Source: Flavobacteriaceae bacterium (lineage in GTDB: Bacteria > Bacteroidota > Bacteroidia > Flavobacteriales > Flavobacteriaceae). From it: a stretch of DNA of 64,000 nucleotides. The stretch is from the NCBI GenBank assembly GCA_029238125.1, contig JAQWGQ010000002.1:1-64000 (forward strand), read 5' to 3'. Below the pieces are notes generated by a model. The model worked only from the letters and a program-made list of their open reading frames with translations, had not been told where the DNA came from and searched no databases. Each line of letters begins with the position of its first letter. Position 1 is the stretch's first letter. Shown one piece after another: positions 29,056 to 40,730 of this stretch. The position numbers and the translations under genes are program-made.

Positions 29056-30651
29056 ATGCAAATTCATCGGATTCCGCATGCAACCACGCAACGCTTGCCT
29101 GATTTGGCAAGGCGTGTGGTTTCTGCCGACCCTGCCTTAGCGGGTTTTTATCGTCCGTTTGCCAATCGCCCCGACCCGGCGCATGTCCAACAGCAGAAAA
29201 AGCGATTTACCGCCCAACAGAGACAAACCCTCAATGAGATGCTCACCGCCCAATACCATCACATCAAGGATGCTCCCACCAGTCAAATCGATAGCTTGCT
29301 ATTGCCCAATTGTTTTACAATAACCACAGGGCATCAGCTCAATTTGTTTACTGGGCCGCTTTTCTTCCTGTATAAAATCATCGACGTAATTCAGATTGCA
29401 AATCAATGGAACGCACTTCAAGACGGGAATACCTATGTGCCGGTATATTGGATGGCCTCGGAAGATCACGATTTTGAAGAAATCAATCACTTTTCAGTCA
29501 ATGGACAGAGCATTCACTGGTCAAAGGAGCAGCAAGGCCCAGTGGGGCGTTTGTCAACCGAGGGCTTGGATCAGGTTTTGGAGGTTTGGAAACAGCATTT
29601 GGGAGATCGTCCACATTCTGAGGAGCTTCAAGACCTCTTTGCGGAAAGCTATGTCGCCCATTCCAATTTAGCAGATGCAACTCGTTTTTTGGTTCATCAG
29701 CTTTTTGGACGCTACGGATTGGTCATTGTTGATGGTGATGACGCTCGACTTAAGCAAGAATTTATTCCGTATCTCCAACGAGAATGCGAGGAACAACTCA
29801 CCCAAAAGGGGAGTGAATTGACCGTGAAAAAGTTAAATGATGCTTTGCAAACTAAGATTAAGGCACAGGTCAATCCCAGAGACATCAACCTGTTTTATAT
29901 GGGAGATTCAGGACGGCAACGCATCGAAAAAACCGCAATTGGCTATCGAGTTGTCGATACAGAGATTTCATTTTCCAAACAGGAATTGATCGAAGAAATC
30001 AAATCCTACCCCGAGCGATTTTCACCCAATGCCCTGTTTCGACCGATCTATCAAGAACTTGTGTTGCCTAATTTGGTGACTGTTGGGGGCGGTTCGGAGG
30101 TGGCCTATTGGTTGCAACTTAGCGAGGTATTCTCAACTTTTGATTTGCCCTTACCCATGCTCAAACTGCGATCTTCGGTTTTATTGATTAGCGACAAGCA
30201 GCTACAGAAGCTCAACAAACTCGACGTTTCGATTGCGGATTTGTTTTTACCAACCAATGAATTGATCAACCATCGGGTTCGTCAAATCAGCAATATCAAT
30301 ATCGATTTGGGGGAATTTAAAGCGCATTTGGATCAGCAGTTTGGTGCACTTTACGCACTCGCCAAACAAACTGATGCTTCATTTTTGGGAGCAGTAGAAG
30401 CACAGGAAAAAAAGCAAAAAAAGGGAATTGACCGACTCGAAAAAAGACTGCTCAAAGCCCAACGAATAAAGTTGGTGGATCATGTCAATCGCCTGACTGA
30501 ACTGCAACAACATCTATTCCCGATGGGAGATTTGCAAGAGCGCAGGGTCAATTTTGCAGAGTTTGTTTTGTTTTACGGTTATGATTTCATTCCCTTTTTG
30601 ATAAAGCGTATCGACCCAAATGAAAAAGATTTTATGTGCTTTTCGCTGTAA
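29056..30651 (+). CDS. bshC: bacillithiol biosynthesis cysteine-adding enzyme BshC
   Basis: Last enzyme of bacillithiol synthesis, which adds Cys to glucosaminyl malate. It has 531 residues from ATG 29056; an in-frame GTG lies at 29038. Family segments are seen: TITTGHQLNLFTGPLFFLYKI near 100 and YWMASEDHDFEEINHF near 135-150, and a coiled coil (KKQKKGIDRLEKRLLKAQ) is near 450-470. bshA and bshB are not in the window. It suggests the cell uses bacillithiol in place of glutathione. Confidence 0.92.
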   Translation: MQIHRIPHATTQRLPDLARRVVSADPALAGFYRPFANRPDPAHVQQQKKRFTAQQRQTLNEMLTAQYHHIKDAPTSQIDSLLLPNCFTITTGHQLNLFTGPLFFLYKIIDVIQIANQWNALQDGNTYVPVYWMASEDHDFEEINHFSVNGQSIHWSKEQQGPVGRLSTEGLDQVLEVWKQHLGDRPHSEELQDLFAESYVAHSNLADATRFLVHQLFGRYGLVIVDGDDARLKQEFIPYLQRECEEQLTQKGSELTVKKLNDALQTKIKAQVNPRDINLFYMGDSGRQRIEKTAIGYRVVDTEISFSKQELIEEIKSYPERFSPNALFRPIYQELVLPNLVTVGGGSEVAYWLQLSEVFSTFDLPLPMLKLRSSVLLISDKQLQKLNKLDVSIADLFLPTNELINHRVRQISNINIDLGEFKAHLDQQFGALYALAKQTDASFLGAVEAQEKKQKKGIDRLEKRLLKAQRIKLVDHVNRLTELQQHLFPMGDLQERRVNFAEFVLFYGYDFIPFLIKRIDPNEKDFMCFSL

Positions 30652-30691
30652 AAAAAGCAAGGGATATAGAAAAAGTACGAGGTAGAAATCG

Positions 30692-30699
30692 TATTTTTG
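30692..30699 (+). promoter_or_regulatory. TAnnTTTG element before guaA
   Basis: TATTTTTG ends three bases before the guaA ATG (30703). There is no TTG at the matching distance upstream, so it may be chance in T-rich DNA or part of the short-leader pattern described in the findings. Confidence 0.3.
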
Positions 30700-30702
30700 A
30701 CC

Positions 30703-32229
30703 ATGCAAAACAAGGTTTTAATCCTAGACTTTGGATCACAATACACCCAGCTGATTGCTCGACGCGTACGCGAATTGAACATCTATTGTGAAATTCACCC
30801 ATTTAACAACCTTCCAAAACAGATCGACACTTTTAAAGCCGTAATCCTATCGGGCTCGCCCTTTTCAGTCCGTGGAGATGACGCACCCCATCCCGATTTA
30901 GCAGAAATCCGAGGGAAAAAACCCTTGCTTGGGGTATGCTATGGCGCCCAATACCTGGCGCACTTCGAAGGCGGCAAGGTTTCACCTTCTAGCACACGAG
31001 AATACGGACGTGCCAAACTGACAACGATCAACGATGACTCCCTATTTGCGGGTATTTCTCTAGGGACACAAGTGTGGATGAGCCATAGTGATACGATTCA
31101 AACCCTGCCCACAGGCGGAGTTTGTTTGGCCAGTACTGATGATGTACACAATGCTGCCTATCGGATTGAAGGCGAAACAACTTATGCCATTCAGTTTCAC
31201 CCCGAAGTCTATCACACCACCGACGGTAAGCAGTTGTTGGAAAACTTTTTGGTTTCCATTGCTGGAGTTGTTCAAGATTGGACACCCAGTTCATTTGCCG
31301 AGATGACCATCACAGCATTGCAAAATCAAATTGGAAAGGATCGTGTCGTTTTGGGTCTTTCTGGCGGGGTCGATTCGACGGTAGCAGCCATGCTATTACA
31401 CAAAGCCATTGGGTCTCAGCTTCATTGTATTTTTGTCAATAACGGGCTGTTGCGAAAAAATGAATTTAACGATGTGCTTCAGCAATATGAGGGCTTGGGT
31501 CTCAACGTGAAAGGCGTCGATGCCACCGATCGTTTTTTGACGGACTTGGCTGGCGTCTCCGATCCAGAAGAAAAACGAAAACGCATCGGAAAGGTGTTTA
31601 TCGATGTTTTTGATGATGAGGCCACTGCCTTAACCAACATTACTTGGTTGGCACAGGGAACGATTTATCCAGATGTGATTGAATCTGTTTCCGTCAATGG
31701 GCCATCCGCAACGATCAAATCCCACCACAATGTTGGGGGATTACCGAGCTATATGAAACTCAAAGTGGTCGAACCCCTTCGTATGTTATTTAAAGATGAA
31801 GTGAGACGAGTTGGTAAAACCCTGGGCTTGTCTGCCAACTTGCTCGGACGTCATCCCTTTCCAGGGCCGGGCTTGGCAATTCGGATTTTGGGGGATATCA
31901 CAGCCGAAAAAGTACAGATGCTGCAAGAAGTCGATGCGATATTTATCGATGGACTAAAAGAAGAAGGGCTATACGACCAAGTGTGGCAAGCTGGTGCGAT
32001 ACTGCTACCTGTGCAAAGCGTAGGGGTTATGGGAGACGAAAGAACCTATGAAAAATGCGTTGCGCTACGGGCTGTGGAGTCTACCGATGGAATGACAGCA
32101 GATTGGGTGAATTTGCCCTATCCCTTTTTGCAAAATATATCCAACAAAATCATCAATCGAGTCAAAGGAATTAATCGAGTAGTTTATGATATCAGTTCTA
32201 AACCGCCTGCCACGATTGAGTGGGAGTAG
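30703..32229 (+). CDS. guaA: GMP synthase (glutamine-hydrolysing)
   Basis: Converts XMP to GMP using glutamine and ATP. It has 508 residues from ATG 30703; a TTG two codons upstream is in frame but less likely. The class I amidotransferase domain has nucleophile Cys79 (GVCYGAQ) and the His-Pro-Glu of FHPEVYH near 166. The ATP pyrophosphatase loop SGGVDS is near 220-225, and the C-terminal dimerisation domain ends in TIEWE. The next gene begins inside its last 44 bases in another frame. Confidence 0.97.
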   Translation: MQNKVLILDFGSQYTQLIARRVRELNIYCEIHPFNNLPKQIDTFKAVILSGSPFSVRGDDAPHPDLAEIRGKKPLLGVCYGAQYLAHFEGGKVSPSSTREYGRAKLTTINDDSLFAGISLGTQVWMSHSDTIQTLPTGGVCLASTDDVHNAAYRIEGETTYAIQFHPEVYHTTDGKQLLENFLVSIAGVVQDWTPSSFAEMTITALQNQIGKDRVVLGLSGGVDSTVAAMLLHKAIGSQLHCIFVNNGLLRKNEFNDVLQQYEGLGLNVKGVDATDRFLTDLAGVSDPEEKRKRIGKVFIDVFDDEATALTNITWLAQGTIYPDVIESVSVNGPSATIKSHHNVGGLPSYMKLKVVEPLRMLFKDEVRRVGKTLGLSANLLGRHPFPGPGLAIRILGDITAEKVQMLQEVDAIFIDGLKEEGLYDQVWQAGAILLPVQSVGVMGDERTYEKCVALRAVESTDGMTADWVNLPYPFLQNISNKIINRVKGINRVVYDISSKPPATIEWE

Positions 32230-33967
32230 GCGTGTGCTTTTCTTCTTTGGGTTTGTGTTTGGGTTGCTCACCGCAAACCTGCAAGCTCAGGACCCCAATG
32301 AAGACTATCGCACACACTTTTTGATCCATAAAGTCCGCAAAGGGGACACCAGCTTTAGCTTGACAAAACGATATGAAATCAGTGCGCAACAGTTGTTGTA
32401 TTACAATCCCAAACTCAAAGATGGTTTGAAGCGGAAAATGAAGCTCAAGATTCCGCGTTATAAAGAGATTCTACCCCCACCAAAACCAGAACCCCAAGCC
32501 AATTCGCACATAGTCAAAAAAGGGGAAACGCCTTGGCGTGTGGCTTATCAATATGGAATTACCCTCGAAGAACTCAAAGCGGCAAATCCAGACATGGATG
32601 CAGTCATATCAATTGACCAAGTGCTTGTGATTCCAGAAGCGTCAGTCGAAACCAACTCATTTGACCCCAATTACAACTACTATACGGTAAAACCCAAAGA
32701 GGGCTATTATCGCTTAGAAGTCAAGTTTGGCGTGAGTGAGCAAGAGCTGATTGCGCTTAATCCCGAGTTGTCTGAAAAGGGCTTGTTGGCTGGAATGATC
32801 TTGCGCTTACCCAAACGCAGCTCTCCGACCTATACTACAGAAGACAACTTGATCGTTGAAAAGGTCAATCTGCGCGATAGTTTGTTTCGACAGACGGAGT
32901 TAAAAGTAGCCTTGCTGGCACCATTTCGCTTACCCACAGTTCCGCTTGACTCGGTTGCACAAACGAATCAAATTTTACAAACACGAAATTTGCAAACCAT
33001 ATCCCTTGACTTTTATGCAGGTGTGCGCTTGGCCATGGAAGACCTTGTCGAAATTGGCCTGTCAATCGATTTCACAGTGTTTGATACGGAAAACAGTAAT
33101 TTTCGGATCAACCAACTCTTGGACGTCCATGATTTTTCTTCCTATGATTTTGTTGTTGGACCCTTTGTGCCACGACACTTTAATACCGTCTCTGAAAAAT
33201 TGGAAAACCGCAAGTTTCCCTTGGTTTCTCCGCTCACGACCAAACCGTTGGCCATGGGCAAAAACGTAGTGCATAGCTCAACGGATCGCAAATTGCTTAG
33301 AGAACGCATGCATCGTTATATCGACTCTCTCGACCATTCGGCAGAAAATCCCTGTGTGGTGATCGTGGCAGATGACGAAAATCTGGCGGCTCAAAATCGA
33401 TTAAAAAAACAATTTCCATTGGCAGAAATTGTAAACCCCGATCCAGAATTCAATTTTGTCAAACCCGAACTCATCGACTCGCTGACCTCGAATTTGGAGC
33501 AAAATTGGGTTTTTCTGGAAACCAAAAAAACCAACCTGATTATCAGCATTATTTCGATGTTAAATGCCCAACAAGATGAGAACCGAAAAACAAAACTCAT
33601 GACCTTGGATCGCTCGTCGGCATACGACGATGAAAACATCGACCAATCTCATCTGGGAAACCTTTCGTTTACCTACGCAGAAACATTTGATGTCAATCCC
33701 ATTGCATTGACCAGCTTGTACGAACGCTTTGAGTCTGCCTATGGTACGGTACCGACTCGCGAAGCCATTCGTGGTTATGAGTTGATGACCGACTTGTCAC
33801 TCCGAGCTGCCATACGGGAAAAATTGATCGATGGCTTTGAACTTGGGGAAACCCAATATTTACAGAATAAATTCCTGTTTCAAGAGCAAGCCAAAGGGTT
33901 TCGAAACACTGCGGTGTATTTGCTCCAACACAAGGGATATGAAACCATAGAGTTAACTGATGAATAA
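32186..33967 (+). CDS. LysM-repeat protein with periplasmic-binding-like domain
   Basis: Exported protein of 593 residues. A signal peptide is visible (basic RLSGSRR, hydrophobic core near 17-32, cut near QAQ). Three LysM-like repeats follow (about 48-95, 110-150 and 165-210), each with HxVx[13 protein letters not shown]-type starts, and probably bind peptidoglycan. From about residue 240 the protein resembles a type 1 periplasmic-binding fold ([11 protein letters not shown] ... YDFVVGPF ... FPLVSPLTT), related to the Leu/Ile/Val-binding group. The start overlaps guaA by 44 bases; a GTG at 32234 would lose the basic n-region, so ATG is preferred. Ligand and role are unknown. Confidence 0.8.
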   Translation: MISVLNRLPRLSGSRRVLFFFGFVFGLLTANLQAQDPNEDYRTHFLIHKVRKGDTSFSLTKRYEISAQQLLYYNPKLKDGLKRKMKLKIPRYKEILPPPKPEPQANSHIVKKGETPWRVAYQYGITLEELKAANPDMDAVISIDQVLVIPEASVETNSFDPNYNYYTVKPKEGYYRLEVKFGVSEQELIALNPELSEKGLLAGMILRLPKRSSPTYTTEDNLIVEKVNLRDSLFRQTELKVALLAPFRLPTVPLDSVAQTNQILQTRNLQTISLDFYAGVRLAMEDLVEIGLSIDFTVFDTENSNFRINQLLDVHDFSSYDFVVGPFVPRHFNTVSEKLENRKFPLVSPLTTKPLAMGKNVVHSSTDRKLLRERMHRYIDSLDHSAENPCVVIVADDENLAAQNRLKKQFPLAEIVNPDPEFNFVKPELIDSLTSNLEQNWVFLETKKTNLIISIISMLNAQQDENRKTKLMTLDRSSAYDDENIDQSHLGNLSFTYAETFDVNPIALTSLYERFESAYGTVPTREAIRGYELMTDLSLRAAIREKLIDGFELGETQYLQNKFLFQEQAKGFRNTAVYLLQHKGYETIELTDE

Positions 33968-34024
33968 TCCGATGAATTTGTCATGGTCGTTTTGTACTTT
34001 TGTTCACGAATTGGAAAAAAATAG

Positions 34025-35650
<1,626 letters not shown>

Positions 35651-35656
35651 CCCAAG

Positions 35657-37447
35657 ATGGAAGAAAAAAGAATAGACCCCTTACAAATTATCGGTTTCTT
35701 TTTGCTTTTCCTCGTTCTGATTTGGATGATGTATGACCAGTCGGAAATGATGGAGCAAAATGCGCAGTTGGAGACCGATGCCACAACCGTCCAATCCCAA
35801 GTGGATGATGTTCCACAGCCCACCGTTTCGGTTGCAGACAATGCTCCCGTTGTGATGGAGTCCATACCCGAACAAGTCACAACACTACAAAATGAGTTGT
35901 TGCGATTGTCGGTAACCTCAAAAGGGGGATTTATCCAAGAAGCTGAACTCAAACAACACACCAACCACCTCAGCGAGCAGGTCTTTGTTGTCAAAGACGG
36001 AAACACAGATTTCAATTTGCGGATTGAAGCCAACGGATCATTGATCAATACCCGAGACTTGGACTTTTTACCCATTCTCGATGGGAACCAACTCACGATG
36101 CGTTCTCAAGTCGCAGGAGGAACACTTGACTATATTTATACCCTCTCCAAAGAACGAGAAGACAGTCAGGCATATCGTTTTCAATTTGGGATACGCTCAA
36201 GTGGTTTGAACGTTCAGCCCGAAACCGATTTATACTGGGGCCTCGATGGGTTTCGCCATGCATTGAGTGCCGATTATGAAAACCGATACACCCAGTTGAC
36301 CTATCAGTATGAAGGCGATAAAGTACAGGCCTTGTCCGCGATGGGTGAAGATGACGATAAAGACAAAGAGGTGTCCTGGATTTCGTACCGACAGCATTTC
36401 TTTAGCATGATTCTCATTCCAACCACCCAGTTTGAGTCGATTGATGTGGTTTCATCTTCTTTGATGAACCCCGATAATAGCGACGATTCGGTGTTTTTAA
36501 AACGATTTGAAACCACAACAGCCATCGCTTCTCAAAATGGGGCTTTAAACACATCATTTGACTGGTTTATCGGCCCTACAGATTATGAGATTTTAAAAAC
36601 CTATGATGAGAATCTATCCGAATCTATCTCTTTTGGTTGGGGGATTATTGGCTGGATGAATCGCTTTATATTTTTCCCATTGTTTGGGTTGTTGAGTGGG
36701 TTCTTGCCTTATGGAATTGCCATCATCGTGATGACAATCATCGTCCGACTGGCTTTATCGCCAGTGACATATAAATCTTATTTGTCTCAGGCAAAAATGA
36801 AAGTATTGCGCCCCGAAATCAATGCGCTTAATGACAAATATGGAAACGATCGTGCGAAAAAGCAACAAGAAACGATGAAGCTATACTCTAAAGCAGGGGC
36901 AAACCCCATGGCTGGCTGTGTGCCGAGTTTGTTGCAGTTGCCCGTTTTCTTGGGATTATTTTACTTTTTTCCAGTTGCCTTTTCCCTACGTGGAAAATCC
37001 TTTTTGTGGGCTGAGGATTTGTCGTCCTATGATGCCATTTTAGACCTTCCCTTTTCCATTCCATTTTATGGAGATCATGTGAGCCTGTTCCCTCTTTTGG
37101 CATCAATCGCCATTTTTGTGTATTCAAAAATGACCATGGGTCAACAAATGCAACCGTCACAACCCGGTATGCCAAATATGAAGTTCATGGTTTACCTTAT
37201 GCCAGTGATGATGTTGTTTTTCTTTAACAATTACGCTTCAGGATTGAGTTTGTATTATCTCATTTCAAACGTGATTACCATTGGGATTATGCTAGTGATA
37301 AAGAACTATATCATTGACGATGAGAAAATCTTTATGCGTATTGAGGAGAATAAAAAGAAACCCAAAAAGCAAAGTCGATTCCAAAGAAAAATGGAAGAGA
37401 TGATGGAACAGGCCGAACAGCAAAAACGCTCTGGTCGCCGTCGCTAG
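35657..37447 (+). CDS. yidC: membrane protein insertase YidC
   Basis: Inserts and folds membrane proteins together with or without SecYEG. It has 596 residues. An N-terminal membrane helix (about 10-26) is followed by the large periplasmic beta domain (about 60-320), then the conserved five-helix insertase core (from about 335) with the hydrophilic-groove Arg in VMTIIVRLALSPVTYKS, and a Lys/Arg-rich tail that probably touches the ribosome. It is 27 bases before mnmA; the pyrG-yidC-mnmA order suggests co-transcription. Confidence 0.96.
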   Translation: MEEKRIDPLQIIGFFLLFLVLIWMMYDQSEMMEQNAQLETDATTVQSQVDDVPQPTVSVADNAPVVMESIPEQVTTLQNELLRLSVTSKGGFIQEAELKQHTNHLSEQVFVVKDGNTDFNLRIEANGSLINTRDLDFLPILDGNQLTMRSQVAGGTLDYIYTLSKEREDSQAYRFQFGIRSSGLNVQPETDLYWGLDGFRHALSADYENRYTQLTYQYEGDKVQALSAMGEDDDKDKEVSWISYRQHFFSMILIPTTQFESIDVVSSSLMNPDNSDDSVFLKRFETTTAIASQNGALNTSFDWFIGPTDYEILKTYDENLSESISFGWGIIGWMNRFIFFPLFGLLSGFLPYGIAIIVMTIIVRLALSPVTYKSYLSQAKMKVLRPEINALNDKYGNDRAKKQQETMKLYSKAGANPMAGCVPSLLQLPVFLGLFYFFPVAFSLRGKSFLWAEDLSSYDAILDLPFSIPFYGDHVSLFPLLASIAIFVYSKMTMGQQMQPSQPGMPNMKFMVYLMPVMMLFFFNNYASGLSLYYLISNVITIGIMLVIKNYIIDDEKIFMRIEENKKKPKKQSRFQRKMEEMMEQAEQQKRSGRRR

Positions 37448-37459
37448 ACCGCTTTTGGT

Positions 37460-37467
37460 TACCTTTG
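37460..37467 (+). promoter_or_regulatory. TAnnTTTG element before mnmA
   Basis: TACCTTTG ends seven bases before the mnmA ATG in the short yidC-mnmA gap. No TTG stands about 20 bases upstream. Weak candidate. Confidence 0.3.
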
Positions 37468-37474
37468 CTTTGCG

Positions 37475-38650
37475 ATGAAATCCGATTCAAAACGTGTGGT
37501 TGTTGGACTCTCCGGTGGAGTCGATTCGAGTGTGACAGCTTTTCTGTTGCAACAGCAGGGCTATGAGGTGATCGGTTTGTTTATGAAAAACTGGCACGAC
37601 GACAGCGTCACCATTTCCAAAGAGTGCCCTTGGCTCGAGGACAGTTACGATGCGATGCTCGTCGCTGAAAAACTTGGAATTCCCTTTCAAACGGTGGACT
37701 TAAGTGCGGAATACAAACAACGCATCGTGGATTATATGTTTGGGGAGTATGAGCGTGGGCGTACACCCAATCCAGATATCTTGTGTAACCGTGAAATCAA
37801 ATTTGACGTGTTTCTCAAAATCGCATTGGAATTGGGAGCTGATTTTGTGGCTACGGGCCACTATTGCCGAAAAGGACAAGTAGAAATCGAAGGAGCAACT
37901 CACTACCGCTTGTTGGCAGGGGTGGACAAGAACAAAGACCAATCTTATTTTTTGTGTCAGCTCAATCAAGAGCAATTGGCCAAAACCCTATTTCCAATTG
38001 GTGAGTTGACCAAGCCAGAGGTGCGGAAGATCGCCAAAGAACAAGGGTTAGTCACTGCGGAAAAGCGGGACTCACAGGGTTTGTGCTTTGTGGGGAAGGT
38101 GAGCTTGCCAGAATTTTTACAGCAACAACTCGCCATCAAAACAGGTTGTATTGTTCAGATTTCCGATTCCCATCCGATGTATCAAATCAAGCGAGAAGAA
38201 CCCCCCCTAGGGCTTGCTGCCAAATACAGTTACTCGGCTGCAGATGGGGTAGAGGTTGGCACCCATGATGGAGCGCATTTTTTTACCGTAGGTCAACGTA
38301 AGGGGTTGGCTGTTGGGGGCACCAAAGAACCACTGTTTGTGTTGGCTACTGATGTAGAACAAAATATCATTTATGTTGGCGAGGGAAAGTCTCACCCCGG
38401 ACTGCTACGCTCTGCCTTGTGGATTGCGCAAGCGGACATGCATTGGGTACGTCCAGATCTTGTATCCCATGAGCCCATACAGGTATGGGCGCGTATCCGC
38501 TACCGCCAACCATTGACAAAAGCAACGCTACATCCAACATCAACAGGACTGTATGTGGTCTTTGACCAACCCCAGACTGCCATTGCCGCTGGGCAATTTG
38601 CCGCTTGGTATCTCAAAGATGAGTTGATTGGGTCGGGGGTGATTGGCTAA
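37475..38650 (+). CDS. mnmA: tRNA-specific 2-thiouridylase MnmA
   Basis: Thiolates U34 of tRNAs for Lys, Glu and Gln. It has 391 residues. The PP-loop SGGVDSS is at 13-19, the catalytic pair is Cys104 ([11 protein letters not shown]) and Cys205 (DSQGLCFVG), and KDQSYFL at 155-161 is a tRNA-binding signature. The C-terminal beta-barrel is complete. It ends one base before the convergent gene for a small secreted protein. Confidence 0.95.
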   Translation: MKSDSKRVVVGLSGGVDSSVTAFLLQQQGYEVIGLFMKNWHDDSVTISKECPWLEDSYDAMLVAEKLGIPFQTVDLSAEYKQRIVDYMFGEYERGRTPNPDILCNREIKFDVFLKIALELGADFVATGHYCRKGQVEIEGATHYRLLAGVDKNKDQSYFLCQLNQEQLAKTLFPIGELTKPEVRKIAKEQGLVTAEKRDSQGLCFVGKVSLPEFLQQQLAIKTGCIVQISDSHPMYQIKREEPPLGLAAKYSYSAADGVEVGTHDGAHFFTVGQRKGLAVGGTKEPLFVLATDVEQNIIYVGEGKSHPGLLRSALWIAQADMHWVRPDLVSHEPIQVWARIRYRQPLTKATLHPTSTGLYVVFDQPQTAIAAGQFAAWYLKDELIGSGVIG

Positions 38651-38651
38651 A

Positions 38652-39203
38652 TCAGAACCGCAATCCTGCCCCGAAATGCATCCCGACATCAAAGGTGTAT
38701 AGTTTGGAGTTCACAATATCCTGATAGATGCCAGCTTGCAGCACAATACCCCATTGATAACTCGGTACAAATATTACTCCTTGGGAGGAGCCAAATCCAA
38801 AAACAAAACGCTCATTCCTTTGATTGAACAAATCAACAAGAATTTCGTTTCCTAAAATTGCATCTACTTCGATGTTGAGTAACCACTGTGGTGCAATGGG
38901 TTTGTATCCTGAAAGCCCCAAAGTTCCTTGTGTTTTGGTGACGCTTTGGTATGGTGATTCAAGGAAGGTATCTTCTTGAATCTCTTTGGTTTGAAAACCA
39001 AAACTCAATGGGATAAGCCAGTCATTCCACCAATAGTTGGTGTTTTTTAGGTAGGAAAATTGTAGCCCTGAGGTATGTGTTCCTTCCATTTTTGAAACCG
39101 ATATGATATTGTTCCAGTTTTGGGTCTTTGAGTCAGAGTTGTATTGGGCAGGAACCATCCAACAACTCAAAAGAATAAGGATGGTAAGATGGGGTGTTTT
39201 CAT
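38652..39203 (-). CDS. small secreted protein of unknown function
   Basis: I do not recognise this gene. The product has 183 residues from the ATG at 39203, which places a signal peptide at the very start (MKTPHLTILILLSCWMVPAQ; cut after AQ); a longer reading from 39242 would bury it. The mature part is rich in aromatic residues and alternating polar/hydrophobic stretches (FSYLKNTNYWWNDWLIPLSFGF; GIVLQAGIY) and ends in a phenylalanine (GAGLRF). This pattern suits a small outer-membrane beta-barrel of about eight strands (inference). Single gene, convergent with mnmA. Confidence 0.65.
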   Translation of the reverse strand: MKTPHLTILILLSCWMVPAQYNSDSKTQNWNNIISVSKMEGTHTSGLQFSYLKNTNYWWNDWLIPLSFGFQTKEIQEDTFLESPYQSVTKTQGTLGLSGYKPIAPQWLLNIEVDAILGNEILVDLFNQRNERFVFGFGSSQGVIFVPSYQWGIVLQAGIYQDIVNSKLYTFDVGMHFGAGLRF

Positions 39204-39317
39204 CGTACTGATTTTTGCATAACGTAACAAAGTGTTCAACAAATCCCTAAAATTTGTCGCGAACTGTCAATAAACCAACGTGAACTGTTGTTTTTTGCAG
39301 GGTTACGTGAAAAAAAG

Positions 39318-39345
39318 AAAAAAATCGAGTAAGATAATTCTTACT
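39318..39345 (-). terminator. probable terminator of lysA
   Basis: On the minus strand, immediately over the lysA stop codon, AGTAAG and CTTACT pair across a 6-base loop and are followed after three bases by a run of seven T. The stem is AT-rich and short. The remaining gap up to the secreted-protein gene shows no further feature. Confidence 0.5.
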
Positions 39346-40564
39346 ATACCTTCACCGCAGCCAAATCAAGGACAACTTGGTTGTGAAGTAAATCATCAAA
39401 CTGTTCTGCTTTTCGAATCAATTTGGCTTCGCCTTGATGCCAGAAAATTTCCGCAGGACGGAAGCGTGAGTTGTAGTTGCTCGACATGGAAAAGCAGTAA
39501 GCTCCCGCATTGTGGAAACACAACAAATCGCCTTCTGAAATCTCATTGATTCTTCTGTTGTTGGCAAAGGTGTCCGTTTCGCAGATATAGCCCACTACAG
39601 AATAAAATCGTTCCCGTCCATCTGGATTGGAGATGTTTTCAATATGGTGTTGTGAGCCGTATAGCATGGGTCGGATGAGGTGGTTGAACCCACTATTGAC
39701 TTGCGCAAATACCGTTGAGGTGGTTTGCTTGACCACATTGACTTGGGTAAGGAAATATCCCGCTTCGCTCACCAAAAATTTCCCGGGCTCAAACGCCAGT
39801 GTTAGTTCTTTACCGTAGTCCTTGCAAAACGATTGAAACCGCTCTCCGAGTTTTTGTCCCAGTTCTTCGATATTGGTTTCAATATCGTTGGGATGATAGG
39901 GAACCTTAAATCCACTCCCAAAGTCCAAAAATTCGAGATCATAAAAAGACTTTGCGGTGGTAAACAAGATTTCAGCTGCATGTAAAAACACATCGATATC
40001 AAGAATATCACTACCAGTGTGCATATGAATCCCATTGATGCGCATGTCTGTATTTTCGACAATCCGAACAATGTGTGGCAGTTGATGGATGCTAATCCCA
40101 AACTTGGAGTCGATATGCCCAACAGAGATATTGGCATTGCCACCTGCCATCACATGGGGATTGATACGAATACAAACGGGTACATCAGGGTGTTTGCTCC
40201 CAAATTGTTCGAGTAGAGAGAGGTTATCGATATTGATTTGCACTCCGAGTGCTGCCGCTTCCTCGATTTCTTCAAGAGAAACCCCGTTGGGCGTAAAGAT
40301 GATCATATGGGCTGGAACCCCTGCATACAGACCAAGCTCGACCTCCTGAATCGATACAGTGTCCAATCCAGCACCCAAGCTGTGCATATAGCTAAGGATA
40401 TTTACATTGGATAAGGCCTTTACAGCATAGTTGATTCGCAATTGCGGAACATTTTGAAATGCCTGTGTCAATCGCTTGTATTGGTGCTCCATTTTCTCTG
40501 CGTCATAGACGTAAACGGGACTTCCAAATTGATTTGCTATCGATGTCAATACGATATTTTCCAT
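39344..40564 (-). CDS. lysA: diaminopimelate decarboxylase
   Basis: Last step of lysine synthesis, decarboxylating meso-diaminopimelate with PLP. It has 406 residues of the group IV decarboxylase fold. PLP Lys49 is in NYAVKALSN, HMHTGSDI near 180 and the glycine-rich FGSGFK bind phosphate, and the active-site Cys is in GYICETDTF. It has a well-placed promoter and shares the upstream gap with the divergent sucC. dapD, earlier in the same pathway, lies at 50 kb. Confidence 0.94.
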   Translation of the reverse strand: MENIVLTSIANQFGSPVYVYDAEKMEHQYKRLTQAFQNVPQLRINYAVKALSNVNILSYMHSLGAGLDTVSIQEVELGLYAGVPAHMIIFTPNGVSLEEIEEAAALGVQINIDNLSLLEQFGSKHPDVPVCIRINPHVMAGGNANISVGHIDSKFGISIHQLPHIVRIVENTDMRINGIHMHTGSDILDIDVFLHAAEILFTTAKSFYDLEFLDFGSGFKVPYHPNDIETNIEELGQKLGERFQSFCKDYGKELTLAFEPGKFLVSEAGYFLTQVNVVKQTTSTVFAQVNSGFNHLIRPMLYGSQHHIENISNPDGRERFYSVVGYICETDTFANNRRINEISEGDLLCFHNAGAYCFSMSSNYNSRFRPAEIFWHQGEAKLIRKAEQFDDLLHNQVVLDLAAVKV

Positions 40565-40580
40565 CGGGATGAATTTGGTG

Positions 40581-40611
40581 CAAATCTAACTTTGTTCTTT
40601 CTGATATCAAA
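40581..40611 (-). promoter_or_regulatory. lysA promoter
   Basis: On the minus strand TTTTG (ending at 40608), 19 bases, then TAGATTTG (40588-40581), full matches to the Bacteroidetes promoter halves. The predicted start is about 10 bases before the lysA ATG. Confidence 0.7.
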
Positions 40612-40683
40612 ACCATTTTTGAGAATGATATAAAAATACAACAAAATGTTATAAATACAACAAAACAAAATAATAATTCTCTG

Positions 40684-40712
40684 TTGTGATCGGCACTTGT
40701 TTTCTATTTTTG
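40684..40712 (+). promoter_or_regulatory. sucC promoter
   Basis: TTG (40684-40686), 18 bases, then TATTTTTG (40705-40712), a full -7 match with a slightly short spacer. The start of transcription would lie near 40718, about 12 bases before the sucC ATG. Confidence 0.6.
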
Positions 40713-40730
40713 TAGCAAACAAACAGCAAA

